From positions 359,405 through 423,404 of the forward strand of contig NZ_FOGB01000002.1 of the NCBI RefSeq assembly GCF_900111095.1: a stretch of DNA of 64,000 bases, read 5' to 3'. Under the pieces are notes generated by a model. That model saw only the letters and a list, made by a program, of their open reading frames with translations. It did no database searches and was not told the DNA's origin. Both the position numbers and the translations under genes were made by a program. How positions within the stretch are numbered: the stretch's first letter is position 1; every line of letters starts with the position of its first letter. Shown here piece by piece: positions 27,358 through 34,786 of the stretch. The DNA comes from Amphritea atlantica (GTDB taxonomy: Bacteria; Pseudomonadota; Gammaproteobacteria; Pseudomonadales; Balneatricaceae).

Positions 27358-28242
27358 TTAGCGTGGTGTTTTCCAGGCATCGACGATATAGCGGGCTAAG
27401 GCATTTCCCGCAGGGCCTAATTCCTTGCGGTGTTCGAAGAGTAACTGATACTCACCCAGTTCAGGCAGGCCCCATCTATCATCGACCTTCACAAAAGGGG
27501 CTCTCATATGACTTTGCGGTATTGGTGCGATCGCCAGATCGGCCTCCATCGCGGCTTGCATGCCTGAGCTCTGATCGCAGGTATAGGCGATACGGTACTC
27601 AATTCCCTGCTTGTCTAATGCCTCGAGAGCCATGGTGCGCCAGCAGCAGCCCCGACTGGCAACCGCCAGTGGCAGAGGATGACTTTCTACCGCCAGACCG
27701 CCGCTACGGTTAGCCCAGACGAGCGGTTCAGTAAACACCACCTCTCCGCGAGTCGGGTCCTGACCGACATTGCCTGCGGTTAACAGCGCCATATCCAGCT
27801 CGCCTGCGTCCAACAGTGACAACAGCTCTGTACTGCTACCGGCGATGACGTTGACGGCGACGGCGGGGTGAGAGCGTGCGAACTGTGCCATCACCTTCGG
27901 TAATACCCCGGTTGCCAGATCTTCCGGAGAGCCAAAGCAGATGGTTCCTTCGATGCTGGGGGCCATAAACTGGCTGACCGCCTCCTCATTCAGCCTGAGT
28001 AACCGACGACTATAGCTGAGTAATACCTCGCCTTCAGAGGTTAAGCGAACCTGTCTTGCCTCGCGAAGAAATAAACTCTTCCCCAGGGTTTCCTCAAGGC
28101 GCTTGATCTGCATGCTGACGGCAGCCGGAGAGCGAAATACCTGCTCGGCCGCGCGGGTAAAACTTCCACTTTCGGCAATGGCCACAAACGAGCGAAGCAG
28201 GTCGAATTCCAGTAAGGGAGGGGTATTTGCAAACAGAGACAT
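27358..28242 (-). CDS. LysR-family transcriptional regulator
   Basis: A 294-residue LTTR. The N-terminal winged helix is at residues 11-70 (FDLLRSFVAIAESGSFTRAA, then AVSMQIKRLEETLG), with a C-terminal periplasmic-binding-protein-like effector domain. It is divergently arranged with the DUF1127 gene across a 151-base AT-rich gap, so that gene and the regulator itself are the expected targets. The effector is unknown. Confidence 0.92.
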   Translation of the reverse strand: MSLFANTPPLLEFDLLRSFVAIAESGSFTRAAEQVFRSPAAVSMQIKRLEETLGKSLFLREARQVRLTSEGEVLLSYSRRLLRLNEEAVSQFMAPSIEGTICFGSPEDLATGVLPKVMAQFARSHPAVAVNVIAGSSTELLSLLDAGELDMALLTAGNVGQDPTRGEVVFTEPLVWANRSGGLAVESHPLPLAVASRGCCWRTMALEALDKQGIEYRIAYTCDQSSGMQAAMEADLAIAPIPQSHMRAPFVKVDDRWGLPELGEYQLLFEHRKELGPAGNALARYIVDAWKTPR

Positions 28243-28393
28243 AACTACACCGTTAAGATTTTCTGAATCTTGAGTTTAGTATTTTTAGTTTGATTAAACA
28301 ATGTACAAAAATCATCATTCAGTAACAGGTCGCACCCTGATCATCTTTTGTTAACCACTAACACCGTGAAGTGAACGGTGAGGAGATTCCGCT

Positions 28394-28693
28394 ATGTCCA
28401 GTTGTGATCTTTTGATTCAAACATCGTCGACCACTGTGACTCCGTCCAGACAGGAAAAGGCGCGTTCATGGCGTCAGCAGCACCGGCTCATCCAGGCATT
28501 GAAGGGTTGGTATGATGCTTATCGTCGCCGTCAGGTATTACTGGACCTGCTTCGTTATGATGATCATATGCTGGACGATATGGGGTATACCCGCCAGGAC
28601 ATACAGGCGATTGCGAAGCTGCCCCTGAGCGCGGATGCTGATGAAGTGCTGAAGCAGCTAAGATCAGACCGCAACGGAAAGCGCGGCGACTAA
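28394..28693 (+). CDS. DUF1127-domain small basic protein
   Basis: The 99 residues end in a DUF1127 (YjiS-like) helical motif at about 50-78 (LRYDDHMLDDMGYTRQDI). DUF1127 proteins are small, and in alphaproteobacteria they have been linked to RNA turnover and phosphate or carbon metabolism. The N-terminal half is Gln/Arg-rich. GAGGAG precedes the ATG. The last codons (28667-28690) resemble the first module of the palindromic repeat, so the C-terminal tail SDRNGKRGD may derive from it. Confidence 0.85.
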   Translation: MSSCDLLIQTSSTTVTPSRQEKARSWRQQHRLIQALKGWYDAYRRRQVLLDLLRYDDHMLDDMGYTRQDIQAIAKLPLSADADEVLKQLRSDRNGKRGD

Positions 28694-28758
28694 CTTTGCA
28701 CGATAAATGGATCTGAGCGGTTGCTGGGATAAATTAGTTCTTTTCTCGCTTGGGTTGA

Positions 28759-28887
28759 GAACGCAACGAAGAGCGCGTTGCTCGCTAGACGGGCTTCGCC
28801 CTTGCTAGACCGTCGCTTCGCGACTAGCTAGTTGTTAGAAAAAGCATAAGAACAAAAAGAAAGAGAGCGGGTGGCTCTCTTTTTTGT
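28759..28887 (+). repeat. Modular palindromic repeat copy with terminator
   Basis: The full-form copy, 66 bases after the DUF1127 stop. Module 1 is AACGCAACGAAGAGCGCG, hairpin 2 is CTAGAC-GGGC-TTC-GCCC-TTGCTAG, and hairpin 3 is GTCGC-TTC-GCGAC. Then comes an A-rich linker and a terminator hairpin (AGAGAGC / GCTCTCTTTTTT, about 28864-28885). Confidence 0.88.
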
Positions 28888-28981
28888 GGGAGACGCGAAC
28901 ATGACTATAGATTGCCAGCGGAACCTCTCTCTTTTTGAGTAATTGAACCGGGTTTATGTTTCAGGCACACTCAGGTTAATG

Positions 28982-29008
28982 GAGATCTGAGCCAACTGCT
29001 CAGATCTC
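28982..29008. repeat. Perfect 11-bp inverted repeat
   Basis: GAGATCTGAGC - CAACT - GCTCAGATCTC lies in the gap between the DUF1127 and oxidoreductase genes. The gap (28694-29116) otherwise holds the palindromic repeat, a TTTCAGGCACACTCAG copy at 28959-28974 and no gene. It has no clear T-run, so it could be an operator or a weak terminator. Confidence 0.6.
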
Positions 29009-29116
29009 ATTGATTTTAAACGTCTCTTGGCGACTGGCTCATTTCAACGTCTCGCCCCACTGTGGGTTCGAAGGTTTGAAGCTCACTTATAACGCTAGGC
29101 TAATCTTAAGGCTCTT

Positions 29117-30463
29117 ATGATGATCACCCTGAACACGCCTGTTGCGTTTAATGACCCGCTCCCTGATGAGGTTGATGTGGTGGTGATTGGTGGCGGCGTT
29201 ATCGGTATTTTCTCTGCCCTGAATATTGTGCGTTCGGGGCTGAGTGTGATGGTGATCGAAAAAGGCCGTATTGCCGGAGAGCAGTCGTCACGCAACTGGG
29301 GCTGGATCAGACAACATGGTCGTGATGCCGCAGAGCTGCCGATTATGATGGAAGCTTCCCTGCTATGGGAGGCTTTTGATAAAGAGGTTAAAGGTCGTAC
29401 CGGGTTTAAGCGGGTCGGGGTGATGTATCTGTCACAAACCGAAGCGGCGCAGGCGCAACGGGAAGCGTGGCTGAGTATTGCCGCAGCCCATGGCGTCGAT
29501 ACCGTGGCACTGTCCAGCACCCAGCTAAAACAACATATTCAACAGGACCCTCGGGCAAAAAATACCTGGGTCGGCGCGACCTATACCGCCAGTGATGCCT
29601 GCGCCGAGCCATGGCAAGCGGTGCCTGCCGTGGCAGAACTGGCCCACAGCGAAGGGGTTCTTATCCGGGAAAATTGCGCCGTGCGTACACTGGATATCGA
29701 AGCGGGCCAGATTGTCGGGGTGATCACTGAGGCAGGCCGCATCAGAACATCGCAGGTAGTCGTCGCCGGAGGTGCCTGGTCATCCCTGTTTCTGCGCCGT
29801 CACGGTATCAATATCCCTCAGCTATCGGTACGCGCCTCCGTTGCCCGAACCGCCCCGCTGCAAAGTATCACCACCGCCAGTTTTGCGGATAAAAAACTGG
29901 CAGTGCGCCGCCGCAATGATGGCGGTTACACCCTCGCGCTCACCGATTCCCATGATCATTTTATTGGCCCGGATTCGTTTCGTTTATTACCTAAGTGGCT
30001 CAGAACGGGACTGCAAAACTATCATGAGATCCGACCCTGGATAAACGAAATCGCTAACTCCCCGGATGCCTGGCGGGTACAACGCCACTGGAGCGCTGAT
30101 GAGATCACCCCCTTCGAACTCACCCGCGTTCTCGATCCCGCCCCCGCCAAAGGTAAGGTGAAAGTGATGCAACAGCGTTTCGCAGAGCGGTTCCCACAGA
30201 TCGGCATCCCTCCCATACTGGATGCCTGGGCGGGCATGATCGATGCGATGCCCGATATCGTCCCCATTGTCGACAGAGTCCCCGATCTGGAAGGCCTTAT
30301 CGTCGCAACCGGCATGAGCGGGCATGGGTTTGGCATAGGCCCCGCCTTCGGCAGAATCGTCTCTCAGATCGTCAATAAACAAGAGAGTCAGCATGATTTG
30401 TCGCGCTTTCGGTTTTCCCGGTTCTCGGATGGCAGCCAGCTCGAAATTGGGCCTAATGTTTAA
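29117..30463 (+). CDS. FAD-dependent D-amino-acid oxidase-family dehydrogenase
   Basis: A 448-residue DAO-fold flavoprotein. The N-terminal dinucleotide motif VDVVVIGGGVIGIFSALNI is followed by the flavin-contact segment EQSSRNWGWIRQHGRD. The C-terminal part has WAGMIDAMPDIVPIVDRV and the final FAD site GMSGHGFGIGPAFGR. It resembles DadA and related amino-acid or opine oxidoreductases; the substrate is not readable. A second ATG follows the first; AAGG is better spaced for the second. It is flanked on both sides by palindromic repeat copies and has no operon partner. Confidence 0.88.
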   Translation: MMITLNTPVAFNDPLPDEVDVVVIGGGVIGIFSALNIVRSGLSVMVIEKGRIAGEQSSRNWGWIRQHGRDAAELPIMMEASLLWEAFDKEVKGRTGFKRVGVMYLSQTEAAQAQREAWLSIAAAHGVDTVALSSTQLKQHIQQDPRAKNTWVGATYTASDACAEPWQAVPAVAELAHSEGVLIRENCAVRTLDIEAGQIVGVITEAGRIRTSQVVVAGGAWSSLFLRRHGINIPQLSVRASVARTAPLQSITTASFADKKLAVRRRNDGGYTLALTDSHDHFIGPDSFRLLPKWLRTGLQNYHEIRPWINEIANSPDAWRVQRHWSADEITPFELTRVLDPAPAKGKVKVMQQRFAERFPQIGIPPILDAWAGMIDAMPDIVPIVDRVPDLEGLIVATGMSGHGFGIGPAFGRIVSQIVNKQESQHDLSRFRFSRFSDGSQLEIGPNV

Positions 30464-30475
30464 AGGCAGTTGTTA

Positions 30476-30604
30476 GAACGCAACGAAGAGCGCGTTGCTC
30501 GCTAGACGGGCTTCGCCCTTGCTAGACCGTCGCTTCGCGACTCGCTAGTCGTTAGAAAAAGCGTAAAAACAAAAAGAAGGGGGCCGTTGGCGCTCTTTCT
30601 TTGT
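30476..30604 (+). repeat. Modular palindromic repeat copy (first of a close pair)
   Basis: It starts 12 bases after the oxidoreductase stop. Its first 95 bases differ by one base from the copy at 30785. The terminal hairpin is degenerate (AGGGGGCCG...GGCGCTCTTTCTTT), so termination may be weak. The 707-base gap 30464-31170 holds this copy, the 30785 copy, a possible REP-type remnant and the upstream region of the nuclease gene. Confidence 0.88.
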
Positions 30605-30784
30605 TGTAGGAGGTGCATCTTGCGCCGATTAGGCTTTGATATTTTTGAGACCTGTTTCATTACCGCAGTAGTCTATTCACAGTCAGTAATGCCCGGCTGC
30701 ATAGAAAGGGAATAGGTCAGTGCCAGATTCTGGGTTTGGTCTATTTACCTGCAAAATACAAGACCTGACCCCGTTGCCTCTTTA

Positions 30785-30907
30785 GAACGCAACGAAGAGC
30801 GCGTTGCTCGCTAGACGGGCTTCGCCCTTGCTAGACCGTTGCTTCGCGACTCGCTAGTCGTTAGAAAAAGCGTAAAAGCAAAAAGATGAGGGCTATTGGC
30901 TCTCTTT
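30785..30907 (+). repeat. Modular palindromic repeat copy (second of a close pair)
   Basis: A near-identical copy of 30476-30570 with the same module order. It differs by GTTGC for GTCGC in hairpin 3, by a base in the A-rich linker, and by a weak AGGGC...GGCTCTCTTT end. Only 180 bases separate it from the first copy. Confidence 0.88.
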
Positions 30908-31121
30908 AGCACCTATCATTAAGCAATTGCCCCCACTTTCTCTTTCAGGCACACTCAGTGAATGGATATGTGTAGTTCCACTATACAAACTGACCAATGA
31001 GCCCGCTCATTTTCAGTGGACGAGAATGTAGTAGCTGTTTTTAGGCTTTTCTCTTGTTATCAAAGATACGAAGTGAATGACGTCAGAATGATATTTACTT
31101 TGATTGCATTTATTTTGTAGT

Positions 31122-31149
31122 GATCAAAAAGGGCTTTGACTCTTTGATC
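31122..31149. promoter_or_regulatory. Inverted repeat upstream of the nuclease gene
   Basis: GATCAAA (31122-31128) and TTTGATC (31143-31149) are perfect 7-base arms 14 bases apart, ending 21 bases before the ATG at 31171. It is a candidate operator or a hairpin in the leader. No repressor gene is adjacent. Confidence 0.4.
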
Positions 31150-31170
31150 TTTTAGTTGGAAGTCGGTGAC

Positions 31171-32247
31171 ATGTTAGATAACCCACTTGCAGTAGCTCAG
31201 CGTGAGTCCGCTGGGGCTAGCACCTTTGGAAAGTATAATTTTCAATTCCATTGGGCTTTGTGCGAGATAATTAAAAAACATGAGCAGCAGAAAGAGTACG
31301 CTATTCTCATTGAGCACCATGAGAATGTTGTGATCGCAGATGCTTTGGAGGCTGATAAAGCGAAATTTGAGTTCTATCAGGTGAAAAATCAGGCAGCCAA
31401 ATTTACTGCAGATTCATTAATTAAGCGAAAAAAAGGTACTGTAAAGGCACTGAAAAGCTCAGTTCTAGGTAAATTACTTAGTTCTTGCATTCACAACCAA
31501 TATGAGGAACGCATTACAACGATTGGTTTAGTTTCATCTAGCGGCTTTAGCTTAGCTTTAGATAAGGGGTTAAAGCTGGATGTAATTAAAATGGGTGATA
31601 TTGCTGAAGAAGATCTAGCGACTATGACACAAAGCATTCATAAAGAGTTAGGTATCGATATATTGCCAGGGCATTTGCAGTTCATCGTTCCTGAAATACA
31701 ACTTCGAAATCAAGAAGACTATGTTCTATCAAATTTTGCAAGGCTTGTAGACAAGCTCTTCCCAGGAGCTCTTTGCAATGCAGTTGCAATCTACCGCGCG
31801 GTTATTGATGAAATGGGCCGAATTGGTCGTTTGGAGTATGACTACAAAGACTGGGCTAGGCTCATCGAGAAAAAATCTTTGACTTCGACAAGTTTACATC
31901 AAGTTATTACGCAGCATTCAAGACACCCATGCGTTGATGACATCAAAAATGACTTTGATGATTTGGCAAATGATCTGTGTTGGAAATCTAAGAGGAAACG
32001 TTCTTTTAAACGAGAGCTATCATTACTAGCCCTTCGAAGAGCAGGTTTCATGAGTGCCTTAGATATTGATATCACTAATTCATTTAGGGCATCTCATGAC
32101 AAAATCAATGAAGACGATTTTTCCAATGATAACGCTTATGTGGATGCCTTAGAGCAACAGGCTATTAGGGAAGGGCTACTAAGAAAAGTTAAAGATCAAA
32201 ATGCACTTTTGATGGAAGTTATCTACTGCTTATTGAAGGTTGAGTAA
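31171..32247 (+). CDS. Cap4-type (DUF4297) dsDNA nuclease, putative Lamassu LmuA effector
   Basis: The protein has about 358 residues. The N-terminal 100 residues match the Cap4/DUF4297 nuclease domain: QRESAGASTFGKYNFQFHWA, then LIEHHENVVIAD and KFEFYQVKNQ. The likely PD-(D/E)xK residues are D57, E67 and Q70-x-K72. The remaining helical part (about 110-355) should carry oligomerisation or partner contacts. In CBASS Cap4 and in Lamassu-Cap4 systems this domain degrades DNA after an invader is sensed. ATG 31171 is chosen because GGAAG precedes it. Base composition is clearly more AT-rich than the flanking housekeeping genes. It lies 48 bases before the ATPase gene on the same strand. Confidence 0.82.
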   Translation: MLDNPLAVAQRESAGASTFGKYNFQFHWALCEIIKKHEQQKEYAILIEHHENVVIADALEADKAKFEFYQVKNQAAKFTADSLIKRKKGTVKALKSSVLGKLLSSCIHNQYEERITTIGLVSSSGFSLALDKGLKLDVIKMGDIAEEDLATMTQSIHKELGIDILPGHLQFIVPEIQLRNQEDYVLSNFARLVDKLFPGALCNAVAIYRAVIDEMGRIGRLEYDYKDWARLIEKKSLTSTSLHQVITQHSRHPCVDDIKNDFDDLANDLCWKSKRKRSFKRELSLLALRRAGFMSALDIDITNSFRASHDKINEDDFSNDNAYVDALEQQAIREGLLRKVKDQNALLMEVIYCLLKVE

Positions 32248-32295
32248 TGAAAAATAATTACAAACTCTTGATTAGGAATCTTAGGAAGCACAAAA

Positions 32296-34017
32296 ATGAA
32301 AGGCTTGCATTTTCAACGTCTAGTTCTCTTGTCCGATTCGAAAAAACTGGGGAATCAGTTCTCGTTTCCGAAGAGATTCAATCTCGTTACCGGAAAAGAC
32401 AATAGTATTGGTAAATCTACACTTGTTAAAAGCTTATTTTGGGCTATTGGTTGCGATCCCCAATTTGACCAAGAATGGAAATCAAATGATGTGAAGGCGA
32501 TTCTCTACTTTAAGATTAATGAGGTCGACTACATCGTTAGTCGCTATCAAGACATCATTTATTTTGGTAAGTCAGACTCACTTTTGGATAAGTATTCAAG
32601 GGTTACAGGGGAGTTTGCACAAGCCTTTGCAAAAGTTACGGGCTTCGACCTACTTTTGGCGAACAGACAAAATGGTCTAGATTGTCCTCCTCCAGCTTTT
32701 TACTTTTTACCTTTCTATATTGATCAGAAGAGAAGCTGGGATGAGCCTTGGAATGGTTTTGAAAACCTTGCTCAATACAGTAATTTTCGAAGAAACCTTA
32801 TTAAATACTTTTGCGGTTACCTATCCCCTAATCACTTTGAAATCGAAGAAGAGATTTTCGAACAAAAAGCTAAGCAGAATGCTGCCAATCATCAAGTTAA
32901 CCGTATTACTGCTGCAATTGAAGTTCTTGAAGAGATTGCGCCAGCACAAACTATTGCGATCACTCTGGAGGAGCTTGAATCAATTCAATCAGAGATTAAG
33001 CAAGAACTTCAAGTGTTCTCACATCAACAGTTTAAACTGTATGAGCAACAATCTATATTAGCTAATGAAATCCATGACTTAGAACAGCAGTGCCATATTG
33101 CGATAGCTTCGGCAAAAGAGCTAGATGAGGACTATAGATTTGCTGTAGAAAACGTCCCATCTAATTCATTAGAGTGTCCTTTATGTGGTGTTGAACATGA
33201 TAACTCACTCCTTAGTAGAGCTGGGCTTCTTGCTGATAGAGAAGCACTTGAGCAGCAGGCAAGCAATATTAGAGCAATGCTGAATGAGAAATACGAACAA
33301 CAAGGGGAACTTATAGATGAGCTTAGCCTCGTATCATCTGAAATTGATAGAATAAACGATAAGTATCTATCTCAATACGATGACGTAGCGACTGATGAGC
33401 AGGCTGCTTTTGAGCAGGCACTTCACGTTGTATCTCAAAATAAAGTGAACTACAGCGTAGCTCAAACTAAAGAAGGCTATCAATTGCAATCTAAAGAAGC
33501 CCAAGATCAACAAAAGAAACTCAAAGCAGATCAAAGAAAGCTTCTTAAAAAGAAAGATAAAGATGAACTTAATGAGATGTTCATGGGTAATCTTACAGAA
33601 AATATCGAAACTTTATCGGCCAAAGGTGTAAATCTCAACGGAGTTAAGTCTCCTGTTGATTATAAAAAGATTCTTGGTGGTGGCGCAGCTGAAGGAACTC
33701 GTGGAACTTTAGCATACCAATTGGCAATACTACGTCAAATTGAGCATGCAGCGCATTGTGAACTAGCCCCGTTTGTTATTGATACTCCTAATCAGCAGGA
33801 ACAAGCAGAGCACAGATATAAAAGTGTACTTGATGTAATAAGGGATAACGTCCCAGGCGGATATCAAGTCATTCTATGTGCCATGGATAACGAGGCTCTA
33901 TACACATACAAGCAAGATTCCCATATTATTGAGTTGGATGGGGATCGTTTGTTGCAAAGAGCGCATTACGAAACTCTCCGTTCTGAGTATGATGAAGTAG
34001 TTTTAGTTAGAAATTAA
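32296..34017 (+). CDS. Rad50/SMC-like ATPase with zinc hook, putative Lamassu LmuB (ABC-3C ATPase)
   Basis: A 573-residue SMC-type ATPase. Walker A is at residues 33-42 (GKDNSIGKST). Two coiled-coil arms, about 180-285 and 310-430, are joined by a C294-P-L-C297 zinc hook. A signature-like region GGGAAEGTRGTLAYQLAILR is at 461-480 and Walker B FVIDTPNQQEQ at 493-503, with Thr where most ABC ATPases have the catalytic Glu. Short-armed ATPases of this sort next to a DUF4297 nuclease are the core of Lamassu/ABC-three-component immunity, where the SMC senses DNA structures and releases the nuclease. AGGAAG precedes the ATG. It is AT-rich like its partner. No LmuC-like gene of normal size is present. 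An unrelated Rad50-like repair role is the alternative. Confidence 0.82.
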   Translation: MKGLHFQRLVLLSDSKKLGNQFSFPKRFNLVTGKDNSIGKSTLVKSLFWAIGCDPQFDQEWKSNDVKAILYFKINEVDYIVSRYQDIIYFGKSDSLLDKYSRVTGEFAQAFAKVTGFDLLLANRQNGLDCPPPAFYFLPFYIDQKRSWDEPWNGFENLAQYSNFRRNLIKYFCGYLSPNHFEIEEEIFEQKAKQNAANHQVNRITAAIEVLEEIAPAQTIAITLEELESIQSEIKQELQVFSHQQFKLYEQQSILANEIHDLEQQCHIAIASAKELDEDYRFAVENVPSNSLECPLCGVEHDNSLLSRAGLLADREALEQQASNIRAMLNEKYEQQGELIDELSLVSSEIDRINDKYLSQYDDVATDEQAAFEQALHVVSQNKVNYSVAQTKEGYQLQSKEAQDQQKKLKADQRKLLKKKDKDELNEMFMGNLTENIETLSAKGVNLNGVKSPVDYKKILGGGAAEGTRGTLAYQLAILRQIEHAAHCELAPFVIDTPNQQEQAEHRYKSVLDVIRDNVPGGYQVILCAMDNEALYTYKQDSHIIELDGDRLLQRAHYETLRSEYDEVVLVRN

Positions 34018-34131
34018 TTTCACTCAGCTGCCCTTGGATAGCCTTTCCTTCAGCTCACTTATTATAAGTACAATTCACCGACAGTTGCCCTGAGTCGTGA
34101 AGCCATTTTAACCGATCCCATATTCACAAAC

Positions 34132-34223
34132 AAAAAAAGAGAGCTTCCCAGCTCTCTTTAATCTTTTGATCTTTAAGCTTTTTCTAGCGACTAACCACTA
34201 GCAAGTCGCGAAGCGACGTCTAG
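34132..34223 (-). repeat. Modular palindromic repeat copy with terminator, minus orientation
   Basis: Read on the minus strand it follows the 63-residue gene: CTAGAC-GTCGC-TTC-GCGAC-TTGCTAG, GGTTAGTCGCTAG, an A-rich linker, then a terminator (AAAGAGAGC / GCTCTCTTT, 34136-34159, followed by TTTTTTTG on the minus strand). It therefore also closes the right side of the nuclease-ATPase cassette. Confidence 0.85.
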
Positions 34224-34237
34224 CCTCTTCTTAGCCT

Positions 34238-34429
34238 TTAGTGAAGCTCCTCATACTTCCGCTGTATCGCCATCAACGCAGGCTGCGCTTCCAGCGGCGC
34301 GTAGGCGATCGCCTGGTCAAACAGGTCTTTGTTCTCGTCGGAGAGGCGTTCATCTTCATTCATGGCAGAGAGTTTCTGCATCGCTTCGATAAACTTGGGG
34401 TGTTGTTTCTGTTTTTTGGCCGGTTTCAT
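34238..34429 (-). CDS. Small charged hypothetical protein
   Basis: The 63 residues are highly charged (MKPAKKQKQHPKFIEAMQKL, then EDERLSDENKDLFDQAIAYA), with no membrane segment or signal peptide, and helical in character. A good GGAGG site precedes the ATG. It follows ppiC by 44 bases on the same strand and precedes a terminator-bearing repeat, so it is probably the last gene of a dbpA-ppiC-associated transcript. I do not recognise the family. Confidence 0.6.
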   Translation of the reverse strand: MKPAKKQKQHPKFIEAMQKLSAMNEDERLSDENKDLFDQAIAYAPLEAQPALMAIQRKYEELH

Positions 34430-34473
34430 AGGAACTACCTCCGTAAGTTGGCGACGTGTATCGCGGCGTTAGC

Positions 34474-34752
34474 CTAGGTGCGATAGAGGGTCTGAATAAG
34501 ATGAAAACCAAACTTCGTTTTCACCGGTCCGTGGATCTCCAATACTTTCTTACGGAAAACCACATCGTCGAACGCTTTCACCATGGTGCCGGGCCGGAAC
34601 TCACCCAGATCACCACCCCGTTTGGCAGAGTTACACAGAGAGTGTCTTTTTGCCAGACGGGCAAAGTCCTCCCCTTTCTCCAGTTGTTGCTTCAGCTTTT
34701 CGGCCTCCGCTTTGGTCTTTACCAGAATATGCCGGGCCGATGCTACAGCCAT
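34474..34752 (-). CDS. ppiC: Parvulin-type peptidyl-prolyl cis-trans isomerase C
   Basis: PpiC is a minimal cytosolic parvulin that turns proline peptide bonds. The 92 residues match the single-domain form: ASARHILVKTKAEAEKLKQQ, then FARLAKRHSLCNSAKRGGDL and the C-terminal FGFHLIQTLYRT. Active-site His and Cys positions of the family are present (RHILV, HSLC, FGFHLI). It lies 34 bases after dbpA on the same strand. Confidence 0.93.
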   Translation of the reverse strand: MAVASARHILVKTKAEAEKLKQQLEKGEDFARLAKRHSLCNSAKRGGDLGEFRPGTMVKAFDDVVFRKKVLEIHGPVKTKFGFHLIQTLYRT

Positions 34753-34786
34753 ATTAAAATACCTTTGCTCACACAGTAAAACTTTT

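Noticed and set aside
31171-34017. DUF4297-HerA, Wadjet or CBASS system
   Set aside because: The partner ATPase is SMC/Rad50-like with a zinc hook, not HerA. There are no JetABCD-type condensin genes and no CD-NTase or Cap2/Cap3 genes nearby.
26333-34223. Insertion sequence or integron as source of the repeats
   Set aside because: No transposase or integrase frame, no terminal repeats with target duplication and no attC/attI layout with an intI gene were found in the window.
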